Of a stretch of DNA of 64,000 nt, positions 44,530 to 52,808 are shown piece after piece. Numbering within the stretch: the first letter of the stretch is position 1; each line of letters starts with the position of its first letter. This stretch comes from Azospirillum sp. Its GTDB lineage: Bacteria > Pseudomonadota > Alphaproteobacteria > Azospirillales > Azospirillaceae. The notes under the pieces were generated by a model. It was not told the DNA's origin and did no database searches. It worked only from the letters and a program-made list of their open reading frames with translations. Location of the stretch: positions 31,015-95,014 of the forward strand of contig JAIXPD010000060.1 in NCBI GenBank assembly GCA_027486405.1, written 5' to 3'. Made by a program: the position numbers and the translations under genes.

Positions 44530-47259
44530 TCATGTTTGCAGACGTACGACCAGTCCATGGGCTTTTACCATTTCACGCCGATAGACTTCAGCGTATTCTG
44601 GGCTGATTTCTCCAAACACCGCTTCGACATGGGTGAGGTCCGACAACGCCTGCTGCGCAATCTTCGCATCGCGGCGCTGTTCGGCCAAAAACATCAAAGC
44701 CGTGCATTTGTTGAAAATGCTTATTCCCCAATAGAGCATATCCCGGTCAGGTGAGTATTCTTCAAGAGCACGATTGTGGGATTCGACGGCTTTCTCGACA
44801 ATCGGTGCTTCATCAATCCGTTTTCCTAGAGCAAGAAGTATATTTCCCTGATTAGAATGGATTTCGGCCCATAGTAAAGAATTTTGAGATCGTTTGCACT
44901 CTTTGAGTGCGTTATCGCTAGCTTCAAATGCTTTAATTAGTTGACTTATATTATTATCTTTAATGCCAAGCACAAATAAAGAAATGCTTAGATTATTTTG
45001 AGTCATTGCCCATTGGAGTGGAACGCGATCGCGTGTGCGTTCTTCTAGTGCAAGATTATATGAATTGATAGCATCATTTATAATATTTGACGCGAACATT
45101 CTCTTTCCAAGTATGTGCATGGCATTGCCAAGATCATCTTGCGTTTTTGCCCAATCGAGCGGCAAACGCTCTCGCTTTCTTTCCTCGAGTACACTGCGAT
45201 AGGCAGTTATTGCGAATTTTATATTTTTATTATCGCCGTTAATCATGCCAATATTACGGAACGTATTTCCAATATTATTCATAGTTTCAGCCCATTTAAG
45301 TGGAAATCGTTCGCGTGTGTGTTCTTCAAGAGCCATTTTATGGGCTGTGATTGATTCTTCAAGTTTTTCTTTAGATTTCTCGCGAAATCCAATAGTTGAT
45401 AGCGCTATTCCAAGATTATCTTGTGTTCTTGCCCAATCAAGGGGCGCTGTATTGCGGAATTCATCCAGTTTCAGAGCGGCATGGTAGGCGGCTATAGCTT
45501 CCATAAGCCGTTTTGTGCCACGCTCTTGATCGCCAAGGGCTTTCAGAGCGTTACCCAGATTGGTTTGAGTTTTTGCCCATTGGAGTGGCACCCGATTGCG
45601 GGTGCGTTCTTCGAGCGCGCTGCGGAAGACATATACCGCTTCTTCCAACTGAGTCGCTTCACCTTCCAATTCTCCAAGTACGCTTAGGGCATTGCCGAGA
45701 TTGTTCTGGATCGTTGCCCATTCCAACGGTGCAAGTGCGCGCTGGCATTCCGTTAGTGCACTACGGTAGATAACTACCGCTTCTTTAAGCGTTGCGCTGC
45801 CGTTCTTTCGTTGACCAAGAGTGGATAGAGCGCTTCCAAGATTGTTTAAAGTCTTCGCCCAGTTGAGTGGGGCGCTGTGACGCGGGCGTTCTTTGAGGGA
45901 TACTTTGTATAGTTCAATTGCTATATACAATTGAATATTGTCCCCCTTTCTTTCTCCCCTCTCGTGATACTCTTTTGCTCTCTCAAAAAACCATTCACCC
46001 AAACGAGTAGAGCCTGTTACACCATCCATGATGGCAAGCTCCATGAAATTTTCAACGACAGCGAATGGCTTGATTCTAACTTCGTTGTAGTGGATTTCCT
46101 TAAGCAAAAGGAGGCGTTCTTGAACGGCGCTGATTTCTCGGAGCTTATAGCGCACGGCACGCAACAGAGCAGCAGGAGCGTCTAGACCCTCCTTGTTGAG
46201 CAAGCGGTTGGCTTCGGAGCATAGAGCGTCAATGACGGCATTCCCAGTGGTCTGCTGTGCCGAAAGTTTACTGATGGCGCTGTCGAGGCAGGGAAACAGC
46301 CCATCCGCTTGGATGTCCATACTGTCCATGCGCTCGATCAGGGCGACGACCACCGCTTTGGTGAAGCCAGCCTCTCCAGCGCGGGCGACAGCGCCATTGG
46401 CCTCGGCTTGAGCGAGCAGGCGTTTCAGCGTGGCGGCGTGCTCGTCCAGTTTGGTTTCTATCCGACCCACTGTGTCGTCGATTCGGATCAGCAGACCCAT
46501 TTGAGTGTCCAGCACCAGTTGGATCTGGTTGGACAGCGCGGTTACAGTTTGGTTCAGCCGCGTGTCAAGGGTGATCAGTAGGGCGTGAGTTTCCTTGGCC
46601 ACTGTCAGCGACCATTGCCCGATCAGCGTGCGCAGGGCTTCGCGACCTTCGGGGAAGGCGGCGGGGTCGCAAAGCAGGCGGCCGAAGGCGTTGAAGGCCA
46701 ACTCGCCGAAGGTCAGGCGCGTATCATTGCCTGTGTCATCGGTCACCTGAACGCCGTCTTGCGCTAGTAGCAGGAGTGGGGTGGGAATAGTTTCCCCCCC
46801 CGTCAGGTGGCTTAGGGTAGTGGCGAACGTGGTCATCAGACCGTGTTGGGTGTTGGCACTGAGTTTCGCGCTAGTGGCGTCAATGGGTTCGGCGGCGGCG
46901 AGCGTTAGAGTTGGCAGATGGGTGTCGATTGGGCTGTCAGTCAACTGGATGCTACGGTCAAACGCGGTGTGCCGCAAGTCGATCAGGGTTGCGCGTGTGG
47001 TGTCCAGAAATCTCCGGTTGGCTGGCGACTCGTCCGGCATGAGCGGCAGGTTTTGGGCGGCTTCCAGCAACGTCAGCGTCGCATCGATCCAGGCCAGCCG
47101 AGCGGCTCGGCGCAGGTTGTCGTTGTTGGGTAAGCTGGTAAAGGGGTTAAGATCGCGCACCCGCGCCAGAATCTGGCGCTTTCTGTCAACCGGAGCATGT
47201 TTCCAGACGGCGTTGAGGATTCTTGGAAGGGCGTTTGTCAGGGAATCCAGCAATAGCAA
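44530..47259 (-). CDS. Large TPR-repeat protein with an N-terminal helical domain
   Basis: Protein of 909 residues. About residues 1-420 form a helical domain of no family I recognise, with no P-loop and a coiled-coil-like stretch near 225-290 (LDTRLNQTVTALSNQ to LAQAEANG). Residues about 455-870 hold eight to nine tandem repeats of about 50 residues, each with the core PLxWAxTQxNLGxAL, a TPR variant common in Azospirillum-type genomes. Start is TTG at 47259, with GGAG ten bases upstream; there is no in-frame ATG before residue 74. The repeat half (44750-46200) is much richer in A/T than the neighbouring genes, and its codon use is different. A role as a protein-interaction or signalling scaffold is inferred. 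Confidence 0.75.
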   Translation of the reverse strand: MLLLDSLTNALPRILNAVWKHAPVDRKRQILARVRDLNPFTSLPNNDNLRRAARLAWIDATLTLLEAAQNLPLMPDESPANRRFLDTTRATLIDLRHTAFDRSIQLTDSPIDTHLPTLTLAAAEPIDATSAKLSANTQHGLMTTFATTLSHLTGGETIPTPLLLLAQDGVQVTDDTGNDTRLTFGELAFNAFGRLLCDPAAFPEGREALRTLIGQWSLTVAKETHALLITLDTRLNQTVTALSNQIQLVLDTQMGLLIRIDDTVGRIETKLDEHAATLKRLLAQAEANGAVARAGEAGFTKAVVVALIERMDSMDIQADGLFPCLDSAISKLSAQQTTGNAVIDALCSEANRLLNKEGLDAPAALLRAVRYKLREISAVQERLLLLKEIHYNEVRIKPFAVVENFMELAIMDGVTGSTRLGEWFFERAKEYHERGERKGDNIQLYIAIELYKVSLKERPRHSAPLNWAKTLNNLGSALSTLGQRKNGSATLKEAVVIYRSALTECQRALAPLEWATIQNNLGNALSVLGELEGEATQLEEAVYVFRSALEERTRNRVPLQWAKTQTNLGNALKALGDQERGTKRLMEAIAAYHAALKLDEFRNTAPLDWARTQDNLGIALSTIGFREKSKEKLEESITAHKMALEEHTRERFPLKWAETMNNIGNTFRNIGMINGDNKNIKFAITAYRSVLEERKRERLPLDWAKTQDDLGNAMHILGKRMFASNIINDAINSYNLALEERTRDRVPLQWAMTQNNLSISLFVLGIKDNNISQLIKAFEASDNALKECKRSQNSLLWAEIHSNQGNILLALGKRIDEAPIVEKAVESHNRALEEYSPDRDMLYWGISIFNKCTALMFLAEQRRDAKIAQQALSDLTHVEAVFGEISPEYAEVYRREMVKAHGLVVRLQT

Positions 47260-47547
47260 CGTGCATTCACTCCAATGACCATCGCATATGAAAGCAATTA
47301 TATGATTTCTTCAACTCTTCGTCCACATTTCCGGAGCCATTGGATCCGGCTCCACGCTTGCTGTTGTTTGATCAACGAGCGGATAGGCCGAAACGCATGC
47401 AACCATATGCATATATTGGGAATGAATTGGTTGTGATATGAAAAATGAAAGGTTGATAGACGGTGTGTCATAGGTCTCTGCAAGCAGTGACCGAACGCAA
47501 AAAATATCTCCTGCGATAATAATGAAAATCCACCACGGAGCGATTCG
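47260..47547. other. AT-rich divergent spacer between the TPR gene and the first RTX gene
   Basis: 288 bp, strikingly A/T-rich compared with the flanks, containing promoters for both divergent genes presumably. No gene or clear operator is visible; GGAG before 47548 is the RTX ribosome-binding site. Confidence 0.4.
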
Positions 47548-48459
47548 ATGTCCATTTACCAAGACACTACGGGTGCTGGCAGCAACATCATCATCACCTC
47601 GTATTATGATGGTGTGTATGCGTTCAACGGTGACGATCTGGTTACGTTGTCCTACAGCACGGCCACGGATGTTCCGGATTTTGTGAATGGTGGCAGCGGC
47701 AACGACACCATCATCGGTGGCATCGGCGATGAAATCATCCGCGCCGGGCGGGACAACGATTCGGTTCTGGGTGGTTCAGGTTACGACATGATCGTCGGCA
47801 ATTCCGGCGATGACACCATCGACGGCGGTGCCGACGACGACCGCCTGTTTGGCTCGGCTGGCAACGATTCACTGCTCGGCGCGGATGGCGAAGACTTTTT
47901 GGCAGGCGACAGTGGCAACGACACGGTGACAGGCGGCGACGGCAACGACACCCTCTATGGCGTGTCCGGCGACGATTCTCTGTTCGGTGGTCTGGGTAAC
48001 GACGCGCTGTATGGCGGCTCCGGTGTCGACGTACTTTTGGGTGGTCAAGGCGCGGACCTGTTGACCGGTGCCGATGGCAATGATGAGTTGCGCGGTGGTG
48101 CTGGCAACGACACCATCAACGGGGGCGCTGGCGACGATTCGCTGTTTGGTGGCCTTGACGCGGATTTTCTGAACGGTGGCGCTGGCAACGACACGATGAC
48201 GGGCGGTGATGGCGCGGATCGCTTCATGATCACCGATGCCGGTGACGCCGACGTCATCCTGGGCTTCAGCGCGGCGGACGGCGACCGCTTGCTGGTTTTG
48301 GCCGGGCTGAACGGTCAATCCATCTCGCAGGTGTCCGATCTCACCAGCCGATTGTCCATGGTGGGGGGCAACACCGTTCTCACCATTGGCAGTGGGACCG
48401 TGACCCTGATTGGCGTTGATTCCTCGACCCTGACCGCCGCGAATTTCAGCGTGTATTGA
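47548..48459 (+). CDS. RTX calcium-binding repeat protein 1
   Basis: Acidic, secreted-type protein of 303 residues made largely of RTX nonapeptides (GGxGxDxLx) from about residue 45 to 225, which form a calcium-loaded beta roll. The conserved N-terminal 40 residues lack a cleavable signal peptide, and the C-terminus LTAANFSVY looks like a type I secretion signal. No catalytic domain is visible. It is a close paralogue of the protein at 49501. No type I secretion genes are in the window. Confidence 0.85.
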   Translation: MSIYQDTTGAGSNIIITSYYDGVYAFNGDDLVTLSYSTATDVPDFVNGGSGNDTIIGGIGDEIIRAGRDNDSVLGGSGYDMIVGNSGDDTIDGGADDDRLFGSAGNDSLLGADGEDFLAGDSGNDTVTGGDGNDTLYGVSGDDSLFGGLGNDALYGGSGVDVLLGGQGADLLTGADGNDELRGGAGNDTINGGAGDDSLFGGLDADFLNGGAGNDTMTGGDGADRFMITDAGDADVILGFSAADGDRLLVLAGLNGQSISQVSDLTSRLSMVGGNTVLTIGSGTVTLIGVDSSTLTAANFSVY

Positions 48460-48464
48460 GCACG

Positions 48465-48500
48465 GGCAAGCCCCGCCGTTGCACGAGGGCGGGGCTTGCC
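48465..48500. terminator. Bidirectional hairpin after RTX gene 1
   Basis: Perfect 13-bp stem GGCAAGCCCCGCC/GGCGGGGCTTGCC with a 10-nt loop, followed on the plus strand by TTCACGTCTT. It lies between convergent RTX1 (stop 48459) and the DUF1826 gene (stop 48517). Confidence 0.65.
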
Positions 48501-48516
48501 TTCACGTCTTGTGGAA

Positions 48517-49194
48517 TCAATGCGTGTCGTGGTCCAGGCACAGGACCAGACGCGCGACACCCGGGCGGGCGGGCGGGGAGCGGTGGACCAGGCCGCGCCC
48601 CCGGTTGCCGGGCCAGGATTCGCCCTTCAGCAGGCCGACATCCCCGACGCTCATCCGTCGCAGCCGCCGGGCGTCGGGCAGGACGGCGGCGTTGTTGCCG
48701 GTCCCCAAGCCATCGCGGCGCACCGCGTCGTCGGGTGCCCATTGGGTTCCCGGCCCGCGATAGGTGCAGAGCAACCGGACGCCGACGTAATCGACGTGCA
48801 GGAACTTGCATCCGTTCCCGGTCACACGCTCCAACCGCAGCGTTACGGAGGGGCAGCCGACCACATCGGCGTAGAGCCGGACCAGCGCGGCGATGTCGGG
48901 CAGCAGCGGCCCGGTGGCGGTGGCGTCGGTTTGTACGCTGTCGGGCGTGGTGGTCAGACGCAGGTTGGTCCAATCCTTCCCCGGCCAGTCTTCCAGCGCA
49001 TCGGCCAGATCGGCGGGCAGGTTGCGCCGCCACAGCGCCATCGTCACCGCCGGTTCCCGGATCGCGGTCAAGGCGTCTGCGTTTTCACACAAAGCGAGAT
49101 TGGGGGCGAGATTGGGGGCGAGATGGAGGCGATGCGCGGCTGGATTGCTTGCGGGGAACGCGGTCCCGTCGATTGTCGAAGCGGTTGGGAGCAT
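48517..49194 (-). CDS. DUF1826 family protein
   Basis: Protein of 225 residues of the uncharacterised DUF1826 family. Recognisable parts are VTMALWRRNLPADL near 50, GPLLPDIAALVRLYADVVG near 100, NGCKFLHVDYVGVRLLCTY near 135 and the C-terminal RLVLCLDHD. The conserved His, Asp and Cys residues could bind metal. I recall members linked to zinc-responsive (Zur) loci in other proteobacteria, and a Zur/Fur-like dyad lies 36 bp upstream here. It sits between two RTX paralogues. ATG 49194 starts where similarity begins. Confidence 0.75.
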   Translation of the reverse strand: MLPTASTIDGTAFPASNPAAHRLHLAPNLAPNLALCENADALTAIREPAVTMALWRRNLPADLADALEDWPGKDWTNLRLTTTPDSVQTDATATGPLLPDIAALVRLYADVVGCPSVTLRLERVTGNGCKFLHVDYVGVRLLCTYRGPGTQWAPDDAVRRDGLGTGNNAAVLPDARRLRRMSVGDVGLLKGESWPGNRGRGLVHRSPPARPGVARLVLCLDHDTH

Positions 49195-49500
49195 GAGGGC
49201 CTGGATGGGTGGTGAGGGCACTTTATAAGTTATGATATAACATATCATAAAAGACAAGATCGCATCCGCAGGTGCCTCGTCTTCCGTGCACGCGCGTACG
49301 GGTGGCTCGTGTCTCGGTGTGGTCGGTCTTCCGTGCGTGGCAGTCAATGAACATGTCGGCGTGCGATTTCGCGCATAGATTTTAGGGCAATCGCGAAATA
49401 TCTTTGGATTCAATCGTGAAAAGTGCGTGGCACCAGTGCCCACCCCGCAGAAGCATGATCTTTCCTGATAACAATCCAGTCAATTGAGGCGAAACGCGAA
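49195..49500. promoter_or_regulatory. Intergenic region between DUF1826 and RTX gene 2
   Basis: 306 bp with the Zur-like dyad at 49230-49250 and the upstream region of the second RTX gene. GAGG at 49486-49489 is the probable RTX2 ribosome-binding site. No gene seen. Confidence 0.4.
49230..49250. promoter_or_regulatory. Zur/Fur-like AT-rich dyad
   Basis: TTATGATAT-AAC-ATATCATAA, two perfect 9-bp arms around a 3-bp centre, 36 bp upstream of the DUF1826 ATG. The core GATATGTTATATC on the opposite strand resembles Zur boxes. Confidence 0.5.
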
Positions 49501-50415
49501 ATGTCTATCATTCAAGACACGACCGGCGGCGGCAGCACCATCATCATCACCTCCTATTACGATGGTGTGTACGCATTCAACGGCGATGACCTGATCACGC
49601 TGTCCTACAGCACCTCCGATGAGGTGCCCGATTTCGTCAACGGTGGCAGCGGAAACGACACCATCATCGGCGATGTCGGCGATGACATGATCCGGGCCGG
49701 TCGCGACAACGATTCGGTCCTGGGCGGCGGCGGGTACGATCTGATCATTGGCAATTCCGGTGACGACACGATCGACGGTGGAGCGGCGGATGATCGCCTG
49801 TACGGCTCGGCCGGAAATGATTCGGTGATTGGTGGAGAGGGGGACGACTACGCCATTGGTGACGCTGGCAACGACACGGTGATTGGCAGTGATGGCAACG
49901 ACTCCCTCTATGGCGGTTTGGGGGATGACAGCCTGTTTGGTGGTCTCGGCAACGACGCGCTGTATGGGGGCGCTGGCGTTGACGTTCTGCTGGGGGGCCA
50001 GGGTGGCGATCTGTTGACCGGTGCCGATGGCGCGGATGAACTGCGCGGTGGCGCTGGCAACGACACCATCAACGGCGGTGACGGCAACGACAGCCTGTTC
50101 GGCGGGGTGGACAATGATGTCCTGAACGGGGGCGCTGGCAACGACACATTGACGGGCGGTGACGGCGCGGATCGTTTCCTGATCACCGACGCGGGCGATT
50201 CCGACGTTGTTCTGGGTTTCAGCGTCACGGACGGCGACCGGTTGTTGGTTCTGGCCGGTTTGAACGGGGAATCGATTTCCCAGGCATCCGACCTGACCAG
50301 CCGTCTGTCAATGGTTGGCGGTAACACCATCGTCAATCTGGGGGCAGGCAGCAGCGTCACCTTGATCGGCGTCGATTCCTCGACGCTGACGGCGGCCAAT
50401 TTCAGCGTCTATTGA
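49501..50415 (+). CDS. RTX calcium-binding repeat protein 2
   Basis: Paralogue of the RTX protein at 47548, 304 residues, colinear along the whole length with near-identical N-terminus (DTTGGGSTIIITSYYDGVY) and C-terminus (LTAANFSVY). The RTX array (about residues 45-225) carries GGxGNDxL units. Both copies keep intact frames. Presumed type I secretion to the cell surface or medium; function unknown. It is followed by a good terminator. Confidence 0.85.
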   Translation: MSIIQDTTGGGSTIIITSYYDGVYAFNGDDLITLSYSTSDEVPDFVNGGSGNDTIIGDVGDDMIRAGRDNDSVLGGGGYDLIIGNSGDDTIDGGAADDRLYGSAGNDSVIGGEGDDYAIGDAGNDTVIGSDGNDSLYGGLGDDSLFGGLGNDALYGGAGVDVLLGGQGGDLLTGADGADELRGGAGNDTINGGDGNDSLFGGVDNDVLNGGAGNDTLTGGDGADRFLITDAGDSDVVLGFSVTDGDRLLVLAGLNGESISQASDLTSRLSMVGGNTIVNLGAGSSVTLIGVDSSTLTAANFSVY

Positions 50416-50421
50416 TACGAC

Positions 50422-50465
50422 CCGCCTCCACCGACGGATTGTTCGCACGGTGGAGGCGGCTTTGT
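50422..50465 (+). terminator. Terminator after RTX gene 2
   Basis: Perfect 12-bp stem CCGCCTCCACCG (50422-50433) / CGGTGGAGGCGG (50448-50459) followed by CTTTGTCTCTTTC. Confidence 0.7.
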
Positions 50466-50556
50466 CTCTTTCCGAAACTTTGTGTTCCAATGTCAACCGG
50501 CCCCGCCGCACCCCGTGTCATGCTGATGTCAGGATGCGACAGGGAGGACGCCGGAG

Positions 50557-51951
50557 ATGGCGGTTTACTGGCGGGATTTGGGGCGGCAGCGGCACCGCTT
50601 TGACGATCTGAAAACGGTGATGGCCTGCGCCTCACCGCGCCGGTCGGGAGACGAGCTGGCGGGGATCGCCGCCGACAGCGACGAACGGCGGGTGGCCGCC
50701 CGCATGGTGCTGGCCGATCTGCCGCTGAAAGCCTTCCTCAGCGAAGCCCTGATTCCCTATGAGACGGACGAGGTGACGCGGCTGATCGTGGACCGCCACG
50801 ACGCCAACGCCTTCCGCCCGGTGGCGCACATGACCGTCGGCCAGTTCCGCGACTGGCTGCTGTCCTATGAGGCCGACACCGCCGCCCTGACCGCGCTTGC
50901 CCCCGGCCTGACGCCGGAGATGGTGGCGGCGGTGTCCAAGCTGATGCGGAACATCGATCTGGTGGCGGTGGCGGCGAAATGCTGCGTCGTCACCCGGTTC
51001 CGCACCACGGTGGGGCTGCCGGGCCGCTTGTCCAGCCGCCTGCAACCCAACCACCCGACCGACGATCCCGCCGGGATCGCCGCCTCCACCCTCGACGGGT
51101 TGCTGTATGGCGTGGGCGATGCGGTGATCGGCATCAACCCGGCCACCGACAACGTCCCCGCCTGCATCACCCTGTTGGAGATGCTGGACGCGGTGCGCAC
51201 CCGCTTTGACATTCCGGTGCAGTCCTGCGTTCTCGCCCACGTCACCACCTCGATCCAGGCGATCGAGCGCGGCGCGCCGCTGGATCTGGTGTTCCAATCC
51301 ATCGCCGGAACGGAAAAGGCCAACCGGGGGTTCGGCGTCAGCCTGTCGCTGCTGGCCGAGGCGCAGGAGGCGGCCAAGTCGCTGAAGCGCGGGACCATCG
51401 GCGACAACGTGATGTATTTCGAAACCGGGCAGGGGGCGGCCCTGTCGGCGGACGCGCATTTCGGCGTCGATCAGCAGACGGTGGAAACCCGCGCCTACGC
51501 CGTCGCCCGCGCCTTCGACCCCTTCCTGGTCAACACCGTCGTCGGTTTCATCGGGCCGGAATATCTGTATGACGCCAAGCAGATCACGCGGGCCGGGCTG
51601 GAGGATCATTTCTGCGCCAAGCTGATGGGCGTGCCGATGGGCTGCGACGTTTGTTACACCAACCACGCCGAAGCCGATCAGGACGACATGGATGTTCTGA
51701 TGACCATGCTGGCGACGGCGGGCGTCAACTTCATCATCGCCGTGCCGGGGGCCGACGATGTGATGCTGAACTATCAAAGCCTGTCCTATCACGACGTGCT
51801 CGGCCTGCGGCACCTGCTGAAACGCCCGCCGGCACCGGAATTCGAAGCGTGGCTGGACAAGGCCGGCTGGCTGGATCCGCAACGGCGCCTGCCGCCCTGG
51901 CCCGATCAAAGCCCGGTCGTGCAGGCCCTGTTGGGGGGTGCGGCGGCATGA
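50557..51951 (+). CDS. eutB: Ethanolamine ammonia-lyase large subunit (EutB)
   Basis: Catalytic subunit of 464 residues of the adenosylcobalamin-dependent lyase that turns ethanolamine into acetaldehyde and ammonia. Hallmarks are FRTTVGLPGRLSSRLQPNHPTD near 150, DAVIGINPATDN near 190, and the C-terminal GCDVCYTNHAEADQDD near 365. It has AGGGAGG ten bases upstream. It overlaps eutC by four bases. No microcompartment (eut shell) genes are present, so this is the short, cytosolic version of the pathway. Confidence 0.93.
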   Translation: MAVYWRDLGRQRHRFDDLKTVMACASPRRSGDELAGIAADSDERRVAARMVLADLPLKAFLSEALIPYETDEVTRLIVDRHDANAFRPVAHMTVGQFRDWLLSYEADTAALTALAPGLTPEMVAAVSKLMRNIDLVAVAAKCCVVTRFRTTVGLPGRLSSRLQPNHPTDDPAGIAASTLDGLLYGVGDAVIGINPATDNVPACITLLEMLDAVRTRFDIPVQSCVLAHVTTSIQAIERGAPLDLVFQSIAGTEKANRGFGVSLSLLAEAQEAAKSLKRGTIGDNVMYFETGQGAALSADAHFGVDQQTVETRAYAVARAFDPFLVNTVVGFIGPEYLYDAKQITRAGLEDHFCAKLMGVPMGCDVCYTNHAEADQDDMDVLMTMLATAGVNFIIAVPGADDVMLNYQSLSYHDVLGLRHLLKRPPAPEFEAWLDKAGWLDPQRRLPPWPDQSPVVQALLGGAAA

Positions 51952-52772
51952 GCGACCACACCCCGATCAACACAGATCCGATCAACGACCCCCAGAGCAA
52001 CGATCCATGGGCGCGCTTCCGCAGCAGCACCCGCGCCCGCATCGGGCTGGGCCGTGCGGGCGATGGGCTGCCGACCACGGCGTTGCTGGATTTCCAACTG
52101 GCCCACGCCCGCGCCCGCGACGCGGTGCACAGCGCGGTCGATTTCGACCGGCTGGCGACCGATCTGTCGCCGCTGCCAACCCTTCGCGTCCACAGCGCCG
52201 CGCCCGACCGCCCGACCTATTTGCGCCGTCCCGATCTGGGCCGCAAGCTGGACGCGGCCAGCGCGCAACAGCTCTCCGCCGAGCCGGTGGCCGGTGGCTG
52301 GGACATCCTGTTCGTCATCGCCGATGGCCTGTCGGCGGCGGCGGTGCAGGTGAACGCCGCGCCGCTGGTCCACACCTGCGTTGAGCGGCTGGCGGGCTGG
52401 CGCATCGGTCCGGTGGTGATGGCCGAACAGGCCCGGGTCGCGCTGGGCGACGATGTGGCCGCCCGGCTGGGCACGCGGCTGGTGGCGCTGCTGGTTGGGG
52501 AACGTCCCGGCCTGTCGGCAGCGGAATCGCTGGGGGTCTATCTGACCTGGGACGCCAAGCCGGGGCGGGCCGATTCCGAACGCAACTGCATTTCCAACAT
52601 TCACGCCGACGGCCTGTCCATCGGGGCGGCGGCGGACAAGCTGTGCTGGCTCGCCACCGAGGCGGCGCGGCTGAAATTGACGGGGGTCGGTCTGAAGGAA
52701 GACGCCCCGTCCTTGCCGGGTCCGGGCAACGACGACAAGAACACGCAACCGGGCCTGATCGAAAACGCATGA
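51948..52772 (+). CDS. eutC: Ethanolamine ammonia-lyase small subunit (EutC)
   Basis: Partner subunit of 274 residues, needed for the cobalamin-binding interface. Family features include TRARIGLGRAGDGLPT near 25, LARRPDLGR-like YLRRPDLGRKLD near 90, and the C-terminal DSERNCISNIHADGLS near 205 with the conserved CISN motif. The ATGA overlap with eutB indicates coupled translation. Confidence 0.92.
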   Translation: MSDHTPINTDPINDPQSNDPWARFRSSTRARIGLGRAGDGLPTTALLDFQLAHARARDAVHSAVDFDRLATDLSPLPTLRVHSAAPDRPTYLRRPDLGRKLDAASAQQLSAEPVAGGWDILFVIADGLSAAAVQVNAAPLVHTCVERLAGWRIGPVVMAEQARVALGDDVAARLGTRLVALLVGERPGLSAAESLGVYLTWDAKPGRADSERNCISNIHADGLSIGAAADKLCWLATEAARLKLTGVGLKEDAPSLPGPGNDDKNTQPGLIENA

Positions 52773-52808
52773 GCAACCGCCTTTTGAACAGGGGCAGGAG
52801 GGTCTTTC

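Noticed and set aside
41711..44533. 940-codon minus-strand open frame
   Set aside because: It is antisense to two binding-protein genes and the YbaK gene; low-complexity translation.
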